This document shows, one piece after another, positions 1 through 7,011 of a stretch of 9,376 nucleotides of DNA (within the stretch, counting starts at the first letter, position 1; every line of letters starts with the position of its first letter). The stretch covers positions 1-9,376 of the forward strand of contig JAICPQ010000094.1 of the NCBI GenBank assembly GCA_025929745.1, given 5' to 3'. Below the pieces are notes generated by a model. It was not told the DNA's origin. It did not search any database and saw only the letters and a list, made by a program, of their open reading frames with translations. The DNA comes from Burkholderiales bacterium. Its GTDB lineage: Bacteria > Pseudomonadota > Gammaproteobacteria > Burkholderiales > SG8-39. A program made the translations under genes and the position numbers.

Positions 1-6
1 AGGAGG
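1..6 (+). promoter_or_regulatory. Shine-Dalgarno site of the LivG-like gene
   Basis: The window opens with AGGAGG, a perfect Shine-Dalgarno core, six bases before the ATG at 13. It fixes the start of the LivG-like gene. Any promoter or upstream gene lies outside the window. Confidence 0.85.
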
Positions 7-12
7 GCGTCA

Positions 13-766
<754 letters not shown>

Positions 767-780
<14 letters not shown>

Positions 781-1516
781 GGTGCGCAACTTGCGCGTGC
801 GCTACGACAAGGCGCAGATCCTGAACGGCGTATCGCTTAGCGTGAACGAAGGCGAACTGGTCGGTCTGGTCGGTCCGAACGGCGCCGGCAAATCGACCCT
901 GCTGCGCGCGATTTCCGGGCTGGTGCGCTTCGAAGAGCGCATGAAGCGCGGCACGCACGGCGACATCGTGCTTGAGGGAGAGGTGCGCTTCGCGGGCGAG
1001 CGCATCGACGGGCTCGCCGCGCACGAGATCCGCACACGCGGACTGGTGCACTGCCCCGAGCGTCGGCGTCCGTTCCGCGAGCTGACGGTGCTCGAGAACC
1101 TCCTCGCCGGCGCCTTCCTTTCGGCGAGCAAGCCAGAAACCGAGCGGCGCCTCGAGCGCTGCTTTGCGCTTTTTCCGCGCCTCGCCGAGCGCAAGACGCA
1201 AATCGCCGGCACACTGTCCGGCGGCGAGCAGCAAATGCTCGCAACGGCGCGCGCGCTCATGTTCTCGGCGAAGCTCCTGGCGATCGACGAGCCTTCGCTC
1301 GGGCTTGCGCCGCGAATCCGCGAGGAGCTCTTCGCCGCGATCGGCAAGATCCACGCCGCGGGCGTACCGGTGCTGCTGGTCGAGCAGGAAGTAGCGCAGG
1401 TCTTCCGCATGGCCAAGCGCAACTACATCCTTTCTCAGGGACGCATCATCGCCGAGGGCTCGGCGCAGTCACTGATGGCCGACGAGACGCTGCGCGCCGG
1501 ATACCTCGGCCTTTAG
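767..1516 (+). CDS. livF: LivF-like ATP-binding protein of a branched-chain amino acid-type ABC transporter
   Basis: This is the second ATPase of the importer, the partner of the LivG-like protein. From the ATG at 767 it is 249 residues, with Walker A GPNGAGKS at 36-43, a CPERRRPF segment at 96-103 matching the LivF PEGRRVF region, signature LSGGE at 150-154, Walker B LLAIDE at 170-175, SLGLAP, and LLVEQ where other ABC ATPases have the H-loop histidine, all typical of LivF. It ends in YLGL. An in-frame TTG at 755 would add four residues; I prefer ATG 767 because MPLLEVRNLRV matches the usual N-terminus and GGGA lies six bases upstream. Compared with E. coli LivF, the segment at about residues 53-77 seems to carry some 14 extra residues. 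The 3' end overlaps the LivM-like gene on the other strand by 48 bases, so no terminator separates them. Confidence 0.93.
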
Positions 1517-2545
1517 CGCCGCGCTGCACAGCCGGCACAGCTTCCTGAAGAAAGAATTTCTCTGCTTGCAGCGCGGACACTGCGTCTCCACCTTGTCGCG
1601 CACCCACGGCGTAAGACCGCGCGGCATGAAGAGCAGGACGAGCAGCACGATGATCGCGAAAATGAGCAGGCGCAGCTCGCCGAACGCCCGGAAGCTGCCC
1701 AGCCATTCGGTGAGCGGATAGAGAATAAATACCGCCGCAACCGGCCCATAGATGGTGGCGACGCCCCCGAAGATGCCCCAGATCACCACCTGGAAGGAGA
1801 GCGCCAGCTCGAGCGTGGACGGCCCGGCGACTCGCAGGTAGTGCGCGAAGAGCGCACCCGCAAATCCGGCTGCCGCGCCAGCAATGGCGAACACCACGAG
1901 CTTGTAGCGCATCGTATTGATGCCCGAAGCGCGCGCGGCGACCTCGTCGTCGCGAATTGCGTGCAGCACAATGCCGAACTTCGAATCAGCGAGCGCCCAG
2001 AGACCGAACACGATGACCAGCATGGAGAGCGACGCCACGTAGTAGTTCGCCATGGGCGTGACCACGAGCCGGCGCAGGCCGGAGATGCCGAGCTCGCCGC
2101 CCGAGAAATCCGGAAAGGCGAACAGCATACCGAGCGCAATCAGCGGAAAAGCGAGCGTGGCGAGCGAGAGATACGAGCCGCGCAGCCTAAGGCATAGGTA
2201 GCCGACGACGAAGCCCAGGAAAAGGGCCACGGCGGCGCCGGCCCAGACCGTCGCCCAAGGCGACAGGCCGAGCTTGAGAGACATGAGCGCCGAGGTATAG
2301 GCGCCGGCGCCGAAGAACAGCGCGTGGCCGAAGTTCACCTGTCCGGTGTAGCCGGCCAGCAGGTCCCAGCTCGCGGCGAAGATCGCGAAGATGCACGTCA
2401 TTGTCAGGATGCGTAGGACGTATGCGTCGCCGTATACGAGCGGCAGCAGCAGAACGGCGGCAACCCAGAGCGCCGCGAGCGTGCGCGAAGGCAGCACGAA
2501 CACTTCGTTGCGCAACTCCGCCCAGGCGCGGCGCAGCCAGTACAT
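1469..2545 (-). CDS. livM: LivM-like permease with a C-terminal zinc-ribbon-like tail
   Basis: This is an integral inner-membrane permease, one of two that form the transport channel. The 358-residue product has many hydrophobic segments (for example residues 23-38, 45-60, 99-118, 171-186, 215-235 and 292-307), the family motif GYTGQVNFGHALFFGAGAY at 65-83, and a cytoplasmic coupling loop AIRDDEVAARASGIN at 196-210. After the usual end of LivM (FMPRGL, 306-311) a polar tail of about 47 residues follows. It holds cysteines 323, 326, 337 and 340 in a CX2C-X10-CX2C pattern that looks like a small zinc ribbon. The ATG follows the LivH stop directly (TGAATG), with AGGAGG eight bases upstream inside the end of livH. 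The final 15 codons and the stop are antisense to the end of the LivF-like gene. Permease identity is firm; metal binding by the tail is inference. Confidence 0.93.
   Translation of the reverse strand: MYWLRRAWAELRNEVFVLPSRTLAALWVAAVLLLPLVYGDAYVLRILTMTCIFAIFAASWDLLAGYTGQVNFGHALFFGAGAYTSALMSLKLGLSPWATVWAGAAVALFLGFVVGYLCLRLRGSYLSLATLAFPLIALGMLFAFPDFSGGELGISGLRRLVVTPMANYYVASLSMLVIVFGLWALADSKFGIVLHAIRDDEVAARASGINTMRYKLVVFAIAGAAAGFAGALFAHYLRVAGPSTLELALSFQVVIWGIFGGVATIYGPVAAVFILYPLTEWLGSFRAFGELRLLIFAIIVLLVLLFMPRGLTPWVRDKVETQCPRCKQRNSFFRKLCRLCSAALKAEVSGAQRLVGHQ
1526..1579 (-). other. Four-cysteine zinc-ribbon-like module in the LivM-like C-terminus
   Basis: These codons hold the CPRC and CRLC pairs, with ten residues between them, near the C-terminus of the LivM-like permease. 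They lie just beyond the 48-base overlap with livF, so the cysteines are not forced by coding constraint from the other strand. The spacing resembles small treble-clef or zinc-ribbon knuckles. By the positive-inside rule, after FMPRGL the tail should be cytoplasmic, near the ATPases. Zinc binding is untested. Confidence 0.6.
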
Positions 2546-3373
2546 TCAGCGCTCCTCCTCAAATGCCACGCCGAACAAGCCCTCCGGGCGCGCGAGCAGC
2601 ACCGCGACCATGATGATGAGCGCGACCGCGCCCTTCAGATATGCGCCTGCGGGCACCGCGAACACGGTGATCGCTTCGACGTAGCCGATGATGAGCGCGC
2701 CGATCAGGCTGCCCTTCAGGCTTCCCAGGCCGCCGAGCACGACGATGGCCAGCATGGTGACGAGCGGCGCGAGCCACATGAACGGGTCGACCACGAATAC
2801 GGGCGCGACCACGACACCGGCGACCGCCGCAAGCGAGACCGACAGCGCCACCGTCGCCATGGCCACGCGATGCACGTTCATGCCCATGAGGTTGGCGACC
2901 TCGAGATCGTTTGCCGTGGCGCGGATGGCAAGGCCAAGTCGCGTGCGATAGAGAACGAACCACACCGCCGCCAGCATGATCCCGGCGACGACCAGGATCA
3001 GAAGCCGCTGGTAGGGGATGCTTACGCCAAGAACCCGGACCGCGCCTTCGAGCGTCGAGGGGATGCCGAGGAAGTGCCCGCCGAAGGTGAAGAGCATGAG
3101 CTCCTGGAACACGAGCGCGAGCGCGATGGTGGCAATGAGCACCGCGGCCTCGTGCTCGCGTACCGGCTCGATCACGAGCCGATAGCACAGTACTGAGAAC
3201 AGCGTGACCGCGCCGACGGCGATGAGGCCAGACAGAACGAAGCCAAGGCCCGTTTTGACGAGCAGCGTATAGAAGCAATACGCCGCCAGCATGTAGAACG
3301 CAGTGTGCGCGATATTGACGATGCGCGCGACACCGAAGATGAGCGAGAAGCCGATCGCGAGCAGCGCGTACAC
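2546..3373 (-). CDS. livH: LivH-like permease of a branched-chain amino acid-type ABC transporter (true start probably upstream)
   Basis: This is the inner-membrane partner of the LivM-like permease. Counted from GTG 3373, the 275-residue product shows YALLAIGFSLIFGVARIVN at the N-terminus, a coupling loop at about 145-172 (RLGLAIRATANDLEVANLMG) and the conserved VLGGLGSLKGS at 212-222, all diagnostic of LivH. The start is a problem. Fourteen upstream codons (LLQDILVTGLVNGG) match the N-terminus expected of LivH, but the first of them is CTG at 3415, directly after the binding-protein stop TAA in the same frame, and no ATG, GTG or TTG occurs before GTG 3373. Either CTG 3415 is the start (289 residues), a base has changed from ATG, or the protein starts late at GTG 3373 with a shortened first helix. 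It abuts livM through TGAATG. Confidence 0.9.
   Translation of the reverse strand: MYALLAIGFSLIFGVARIVNIAHTAFYMLAAYCFYTLLVKTGLGFVLSGLIAVGAVTLFSVLCYRLVIEPVREHEAAVLIATIALALVFQELMLFTFGGHFLGIPSTLEGAVRVLGVSIPYQRLLILVVAGIMLAAVWFVLYRTRLGLAIRATANDLEVANLMGMNVHRVAMATVALSVSLAAVAGVVVAPVFVVDPFMWLAPLVTMLAIVVLGGLGSLKGSLIGALIIGYVEAITVFAVPAGAYLKGAVALIIMVAVLLARPEGLFGVAFEEER
2554..2559 (-). promoter_or_regulatory. Shine-Dalgarno site of the LivM-like gene
   Basis: The minus strand reads GAGGAGGAGC just before TGAATG. AGGAGG sits eight bases from the LivM ATG, inside the last codons of the LivH-like gene, and supports translation starting at 2545. Confidence 0.8.
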
Positions 3374-3415
3374 GCCGCCGTTGACCAGCCCCGTGACGAG
3401 GATGTCTTGAAGCAG

Positions 3416-4645
3416 TTAGCGCGCCGGCAGCTTGAAAGGCTTCATGCCTTTCACGGTCGGCGGCCAGAACGGCACCTTCTGCCCGTCCTGCCATTGCACA
3501 GCGATGCCGGCGGTCTTGCCGACCGCCCACACGAGATCGTGGCGCTTGTCGAAGGTGACGATGCTCCCGGTGCCGACGTGCTCGATCTTCTCGATTGCCG
3601 CGACGAGCTTCTCGGCATCCAGGGTGTTTTCCTTCTCGATCACCGCTTTCAACATATGGATCGCGTCGTACGTAGCCGCGGTGTAGGTGGGCATTTTCTT
3701 GTAGCGTTCCTTGAACGCGCGCACAAAAGGCACGGTACGCGGTGTCATTTCGACCTCGGCGTAGGTGTCGAGCGTGGAGACGAACTGCGCCTTGCCCGCC
3801 GCCGCCTGCCAGAACTCCTCCTTCTGACCTTCGACATTGATGCCCCAGGCCACCGCCTTCATGTTGCGCTCGCCCATCTGGCGGCCGACGACGATGCCGA
3901 CCGGACCCGAGAGCATGGTGAACACGATGTGCGCGCCGGCGCGATCGATGGCGGACAGCTCGGCGGTCACGTCGGTGGCCGTCGCCGAAGGCTGCCATAG
4001 GCCGACAACCTCCATCTTCATCGCCGGCAGGTTTTTCTGCGCGGCGCCGACGAGCGCCTGAGTCCATACCGCCTTCTCGGCGAGCAGCGCAACCTTCGGC
4101 GTGTCGGTCTTGAGCTCGGTTCGGATCTGCTGCGCGATCGAGTTCATCACGGCGAAAAGAGTGCGCGCGAGATCCACGTCCTTGGTCGGCGTGTAACGAA
4201 ACCAGTATTTGTAACGGCTGTAGTTGTCCTCGACGTTCTGACCCAGCTTGGAATGCGCCGCGCCCGCGCCGAGGAAGATCTTCTTGTGGTCCATCGCCAC
4301 TTCCTGCATCGCGAGCACAGCCTCAGAGCGAAAGCCGCCGATCAGGAAATCGGCGCGGTCGCGCGTGATGACGCGCTCCACGGCATTCGTCGCATCGGGC
4401 ACCGACTGGATCTCGTTCGTGTCGGCGCGGATCAGCTCGATCTGCCGAGGCTTGCCGCCGACATTCACGCCGCCCGCCTTGTTGATCTCATCGCGCGCCA
4501 TCTCGGCGCCGGCCCAGTGGTTTTCTCCCTGGACGAATGCCATCGGTCCTAGGATCGCGATTTTTATGGTTTGCGCGTGGGCAGCCGAATCGAAAATCCC
4601 GGCGAGCGCGAACGCCGCGAGTCCGACGATGAACGAACGCAGCAT
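3416..4645 (-). CDS. Periplasmic substrate-binding protein of the Liv-type ABC transporter
   Basis: This is a periplasmic binding protein of the Leu/Ile/Val-binding type (type I fold) that captures the substrate and delivers it to the LivHM permeases. The 409-residue product begins MLRSFIVGLAAFALAGIFDS, a classic signal peptide, with probable cleavage after AHA (residue 24) and a mature N-terminus of QTIKIAILGPMAF. Family features include AGAEMARDEINKAGGVNVGG, a stretch with DFLIGGFRSEAVLAMQEVA, and a C-terminal ATYDAIHMLKAVIE segment. Starting at ATG 4645 is clear from AGGAGGAGG just upstream; an in-frame GTG at 4663 would merely translate that site. It is the first gene of the leftward SBP-livH-livM block and reads from the divergent region with the ComB-like gene. 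Its TAA touches the expected start of livH. The ligand cannot be inferred; it may be an amino acid, amide, or aromatic or other carboxylic acid. Confidence 0.92.
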   Translation of the reverse strand: MLRSFIVGLAAFALAGIFDSAAHAQTIKIAILGPMAFVQGENHWAGAEMARDEINKAGGVNVGGKPRQIELIRADTNEIQSVPDATNAVERVITRDRADFLIGGFRSEAVLAMQEVAMDHKKIFLGAGAAHSKLGQNVEDNYSRYKYWFRYTPTKDVDLARTLFAVMNSIAQQIRTELKTDTPKVALLAEKAVWTQALVGAAQKNLPAMKMEVVGLWQPSATATDVTAELSAIDRAGAHIVFTMLSGPVGIVVGRQMGERNMKAVAWGINVEGQKEEFWQAAAGKAQFVSTLDTYAEVEMTPRTVPFVRAFKERYKKMPTYTAATYDAIHMLKAVIEKENTLDAEKLVAAIEKIEHVGTGSIVTFDKRHDLVWAVGKTAGIAVQWQDGQKVPFWPPTVKGMKPFKLPAR

Positions 4646-4820
4646 GGTCCTCCTCCTTTGCACTACACTTTATCTCAAAGCGTACGTTCAGCGAAGAGAC
4701 GAGATCGTGGGCTTCGCCCGCCAGTTCGATCCGCAGCCGTTCCGAACCGACAGACCGCGGCGCAACAAAGCGTGTTCGGCGCGCTCAGAACTCGTACTCG
4801 CCATGGAAGGCTGAAGATCC
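4646..4820. promoter_or_regulatory. Divergent intergenic promoter region
   Basis: These 175 bases separate the leftward binding-protein gene from the rightward ComB-like gene and are the only substantial non-coding gap in the window, so promoters for both operons should lie here. On the minus strand a weak -10-like GATAAA (4674-4669) has a poor TTCGCT (4695-4690) 15 bases upstream; I do not regard this as a firm promoter. A short hairpin, GGGC-TTC-GCCC, lies at 4709-4719, and a CGTACG palindrome at 4681-4686. No convincing operator or riboswitch is visible. Confidence 0.45.
4649..4657 (-). promoter_or_regulatory. Strong Shine-Dalgarno site of the binding-protein gene
   Basis: The minus strand reads AGGAGGAGG, then ACC, then the ATG at 4645. 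This extended purine run supports ATG 4645 over the GTG at 4663 and suggests efficient translation, as expected for an abundant periplasmic binding protein. Confidence 0.85.
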
Positions 4821-5558
4821 TTGGCCGCAAGGATTGACCTCAAGCACAAGCTGCACGTGCTCACGAAGAAGGAGGAGCTTGATGCGGTGCGCGTACCGGG
4901 CAAGGTGGTGATCGTCCTCGACATTCTGTTCGCCACGACCACCATGGTAACGGCGCTTGCGCACGGCGCGAAGGAGGTTGTGCCGGTACTCGACGAGGCT
5001 GCGGCGCGCGAGGAGGCAGAGCGCTTCGCGGCCGATTCGTTCGTCCTCGCCGGCGAGCTCTATGCCGAGACGCTGCCGGGTTTCGCGCATCCGGCGCCGC
5101 TATCGCTGCTTGAGCACGGCGTGGCGGCGAAGAGCGTCATCTACTCGACCACGAATGGCACCGTCGCCATGGCGCAGGCAAGCAGCGCGGCGCGCGTTTA
5201 CTGCGGAGCGCTGCTGAACGCACGCGCCCTCACCGAATACATCCTGGCGCGCCACCCGCGGGATACCGTGCTCATCGTGTGCTCGGGCTCGGGGAACAAT
5301 TTCAATTTCGAAGACTTCTACGGCGCCGGCTACTTCGTCGAATGCTTTCTCGAGCGCGTGTCCGACGTCTCGGACGCCGCCAAGGCAGCGCTGACCGTCT
5401 ATCGCCATGCCAAAGCCCCCGATGCTTTGCTCGACTGCCGCGTCGGCCGCATGATGGTCGAGCGCGGATTGGCGCGCGAGGTGGAGTTCGCCTCCCGACG
5501 CGACGCTTTCCCGGTCATTCCAGCGCTCGAGGGCGGCACGCTGCGCCTCGTGGCCTGA
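4821..5558 (+). CDS. ComB-like protein (2-phosphosulfolactate phosphatase family) with altered signature motifs
   Basis: Archaeal ComB removes phosphate from 2-phosphosulfolactate in coenzyme M synthesis; the role of most proteobacterial relatives is unclear. The 245-residue product matches the family in length and order: VVIVLDILFATTTMVTALAHG at about 29-49, AGEL at 78-81, STTNGT at 109-114, LLNARAL at 131-137 and CSGSGNNFNFEDFYGAG at 154-170. Two usual signatures differ. The arginine of the family's D(V/I)LRA(S/T)TT is phenylalanine 37, and the GERGG/GFDxGNSP segment reads GELYAETLPGFAHPAPL. Cytoplasmic location is expected, as no signal peptide is present. The start is TTG 4821: an in-frame TGA lies at 4812 and GGAAGG sits about ten bases upstream. 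It is divergent from the transporter and overlaps the MOSC gene by one base (TGATG). Family membership is well supported; the phosphosulfolactate substrate is doubtful. Confidence 0.82.
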   Translation: MAARIDLKHKLHVLTKKEELDAVRVPGKVVIVLDILFATTTMVTALAHGAKEVVPVLDEAAAREEAERFAADSFVLAGELYAETLPGFAHPAPLSLLEHGVAAKSVIYSTTNGTVAMAQASSAARVYCGALLNARALTEYILARHPRDTVLIVCSGSGNNFNFEDFYGAGYFVECFLERVSDVSDAAKAALTVYRHAKAPDALLDCRVGRMMVERGLAREVEFASRRDAFPVIPALEGGTLRLVA

Positions 5559-6265
5559 TGCGCATCTCGGCGCTCTACGTCTACCCTGTCAAAGGCTGCC
5601 GGGCGGTGGCGGTGGAGAGTGCCGTTGCGGACGCGCTTGGATTGGAGAACGACCGGCGCTTCGCTTTCGTCGCCGAAGATGGACTCGCCTTTACGCAGCG
5701 TGACCAGCCGCTCCTTGCCAGCGTTGTCCCGCAGCCTGACGTCGAGGCGTTGAGTCTGGACCTCGGCGGCCTTACGGAGGTCTTGGTTCCGCTCTCCTCC
5801 TTCACCGAGCTCGCTCGGGTCGACGTCTGGGGCAAGAGCGTGCCGGCGCGCGCAGCGCCATCGAATCGCGAGCTCGACGATTATCTGGGCGCGCATGTGC
5901 GCGTGGTCATGCTCGACCGCGCGGCGCAGCGAAGCTTTGCCGACTCGCGGCCGGTGCTCGTGGCGACCAGCGCCATGCTCGCGCGCCTGGGCTTGCCGGA
6001 CATCGGCATGGAGCGCTTTCGCGCCAACGTGGTACTCGAGGGCGACGGCAAGTGGCGCACGCTGCGCGGCGAGCACGTGCTTCTGGAATATTCCAAGCCC
6101 TGCGGGCGCTGCGAGGTGACGACCATCGATCAGGCGGGCGGCGGGCGCCGGGGGCCGGAGCCGCTACGCACTTTGCATGAGCGCTTCGACGGCAACTTCG
6201 GGGACTACTACGGGGTCGCGCGGCCCGGGCGGCTGCGCCGCGGGGAGGAGCTTCTCCCGGCCTAG
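5558..6265 (+). CDS. MOSC-domain protein of the YcbX/mARC type (probable molybdenum-cofactor enzyme)
   Basis: Related YcbX and mARC proteins bind molybdenum cofactor through a cysteine and reduce N-hydroxylated compounds. The 235-residue product has a MOSC N-terminal barrel, starting ISALYVYPVKGCR (3-15) with NDRRFAFVAEDGLAFTQRDQ at 31-50, then a MOSC domain with FRANVVLEG at 154-162 and KPCGRCEVTTID at 180-191. Cysteines 182 and 185 lie in the CxRC motif that supplies the Mo ligand in mARC/YcbX. It is shorter than E. coli YcbX and lacks that protein's C-terminal ferredoxin domain, so it would need a separate electron donor. The ATG overlaps the ComB-like stop by one base, implying coupling. 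An in-frame extension upstream overlaps the ComB-like coding region and shows no family similarity. Its TAG shares the CTAG at 6262-6265 with the EEP gene on the other strand. The exact substrate is unknown. Confidence 0.88.
   Translation: MRISALYVYPVKGCRAVAVESAVADALGLENDRRFAFVAEDGLAFTQRDQPLLASVVPQPDVEALSLDLGGLTEVLVPLSSFTELARVDVWGKSVPARAAPSNRELDDYLGAHVRVVMLDRAAQRSFADSRPVLVATSAMLARLGLPDIGMERFRANVVLEGDGKWRTLRGEHVLLEYSKPCGRCEVTTIDQAGGGRRGPEPLRTLHERFDGNFGDYYGVARPGRLRRGEELLPA
6262..6265. other. Shared CTAG stop codons of two converging genes
   Basis: The palindrome CTAG carries the TAG stop of the MOSC gene on the plus strand (6263-6265) and the TAG stop of the EEP gene on the minus strand (6264-6262). 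The genes thus converge with no spacer and no room for an intergenic terminator. Confidence 0.95.
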
Positions 6266-7011
6266 ACGCGCTCGAGCTCGGCGCTCAGCGCGAGGTGATC
6301 AGAGAGCATCGACCAAGGCTTGCCGCGATGCACCTGCGCGGCGGCGACCCTGAAGCCGCGCACATAAATGCGATCGAGGCGCAACACGGGCAAGGCCGCG
6401 GGATACGTCGCCAGTACGCGTCCGTGATGTGCGACCGACGCTTCGGTCATGCCGAGGCGACGCTCAAGGATCGCGGTGGCGCGGTGGCGCCAGTCGTTGA
6501 AATCGCCGGCGACGATGATCGGCAGGTCGCGCGAAGCGAGCTCTTCCAGCCGGCCGGAGATCGCTTCGAGCTGGCGCGTGCGTCCACGCTCGTGCAGCGA
6601 GAGATGCACGCACACGCAATGAATGTTGCGCCGCCAGCCCGGAACCGTGACCACGCTGTGGAGCAGTCCGCGGCGCTCGTAACGGTGGTCGGACACGTCC
6701 TCGTTCTCGAAAGAGACGAAGCCGAACCGCGAAAGGATCGCGTTGCCGTGGTGGCCGTGGTCGTAGACCGCGTTGCAGCCGTAAACGTGCTCCCAATCGG
6801 TGCCGGCAAGATAGGCGTGTTGCGGGTCAACCGGAGAGCCGGCGAAGCGCAGGGCGAAGCGCTGGTTCAGGCCCTGCACCTCCTGCAGGAACACGAGGTC
6901 CGGATCGAGGCTGCGCAGCGCGTCGCGCAGCTCGTGGATGACGAGGCGCCGGTTGAACTGCGACAGCCCCTTGTGCATGTTCAGGGTGACGACGCGCAGG
7001 CGCTTCCTCAT
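6262..7011 (-). CDS. Endonuclease/exonuclease/phosphatase (EEP) family protein, YbhP-like
   Basis: This is a metal-dependent phosphoesterase of the DNase I-like superfamily; members cleave nucleic acids, phospholipids or inositol phosphates. The 249-residue protein is one complete EEP domain with all main motifs: asparagine 11 in TLNMHKG, glutamate 44 in FLQEVQG, GNAILSR at 89-95, histidine 136 in CVHLSL, AGDFND at 168-173, LDRIYVRG at 212-219 and the catalytic SDH at 237-239. No signal peptide is seen, so it should be cytoplasmic. It most resembles YbhP-type proteins, which in many proteobacteria sit beside cardiolipin synthase clsB; no clsB follows here because the operon ends against the MOSC gene. 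Its ATG overlaps the upstream stop (ATGA), and with no Shine-Dalgarno site its translation probably depends on coupling. An active enzyme is likely; the substrate is not identifiable. Confidence 0.9.
   Translation of the reverse strand: MRKRLRVVTLNMHKGLSQFNRRLVIHELRDALRSLDPDLVFLQEVQGLNQRFALRFAGSPVDPQHAYLAGTDWEHVYGCNAVYDHGHHGNAILSRFGFVSFENEDVSDHRYERRGLLHSVVTVPGWRRNIHCVCVHLSLHERGRTRQLEAISGRLEELASRDLPIIVAGDFNDWRHRATAILERRLGMTEASVAHHGRVLATYPAALPVLRLDRIYVRGFRVAAAQVHRGKPWSMLSDHLALSAELERV

Noticed and set aside
1500..1600. Bidirectional terminator between livF and livM
   Set aside because: The genes overlap and I see no GC-rich hairpin followed by a T-run on either strand.
2559..4067. A 502-codon open frame on the minus strand across the binding-protein and LivH-like genes
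   Set aside because: It overlaps two well-supported genes in a different frame, and its product is a low-complexity arginine/histidine-rich sequence typical of out-of-frame reading in GC-rich DNA.
4646..4663. GTG start at 4663 for the binding protein
   Set aside because: The added residues QRRRT are the Shine-Dalgarno sequence read as codons; ATG 4645 gives a normal signal peptide.
4669..4695. A sigma-70 promoter for the binding-protein operon
   Set aside because: The -10-like GATAAA and -35-like TTCGCT are weak and only 15 bases apart; I kept only a general divergent promoter region.
5279..5557. Upstream extension of the MOSC frame
   Set aside because: It overlaps the ComB-like coding region and encodes an arginine-rich stretch; family similarity begins at the ATG at 5558 (MRISALYVYPVK).
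6131..6160. G-quadruplex in the MOSC gene
   Set aside because: I count only three separated G-runs of three or more, and the region codes for the glycine/arginine loop after the CxRC motif.
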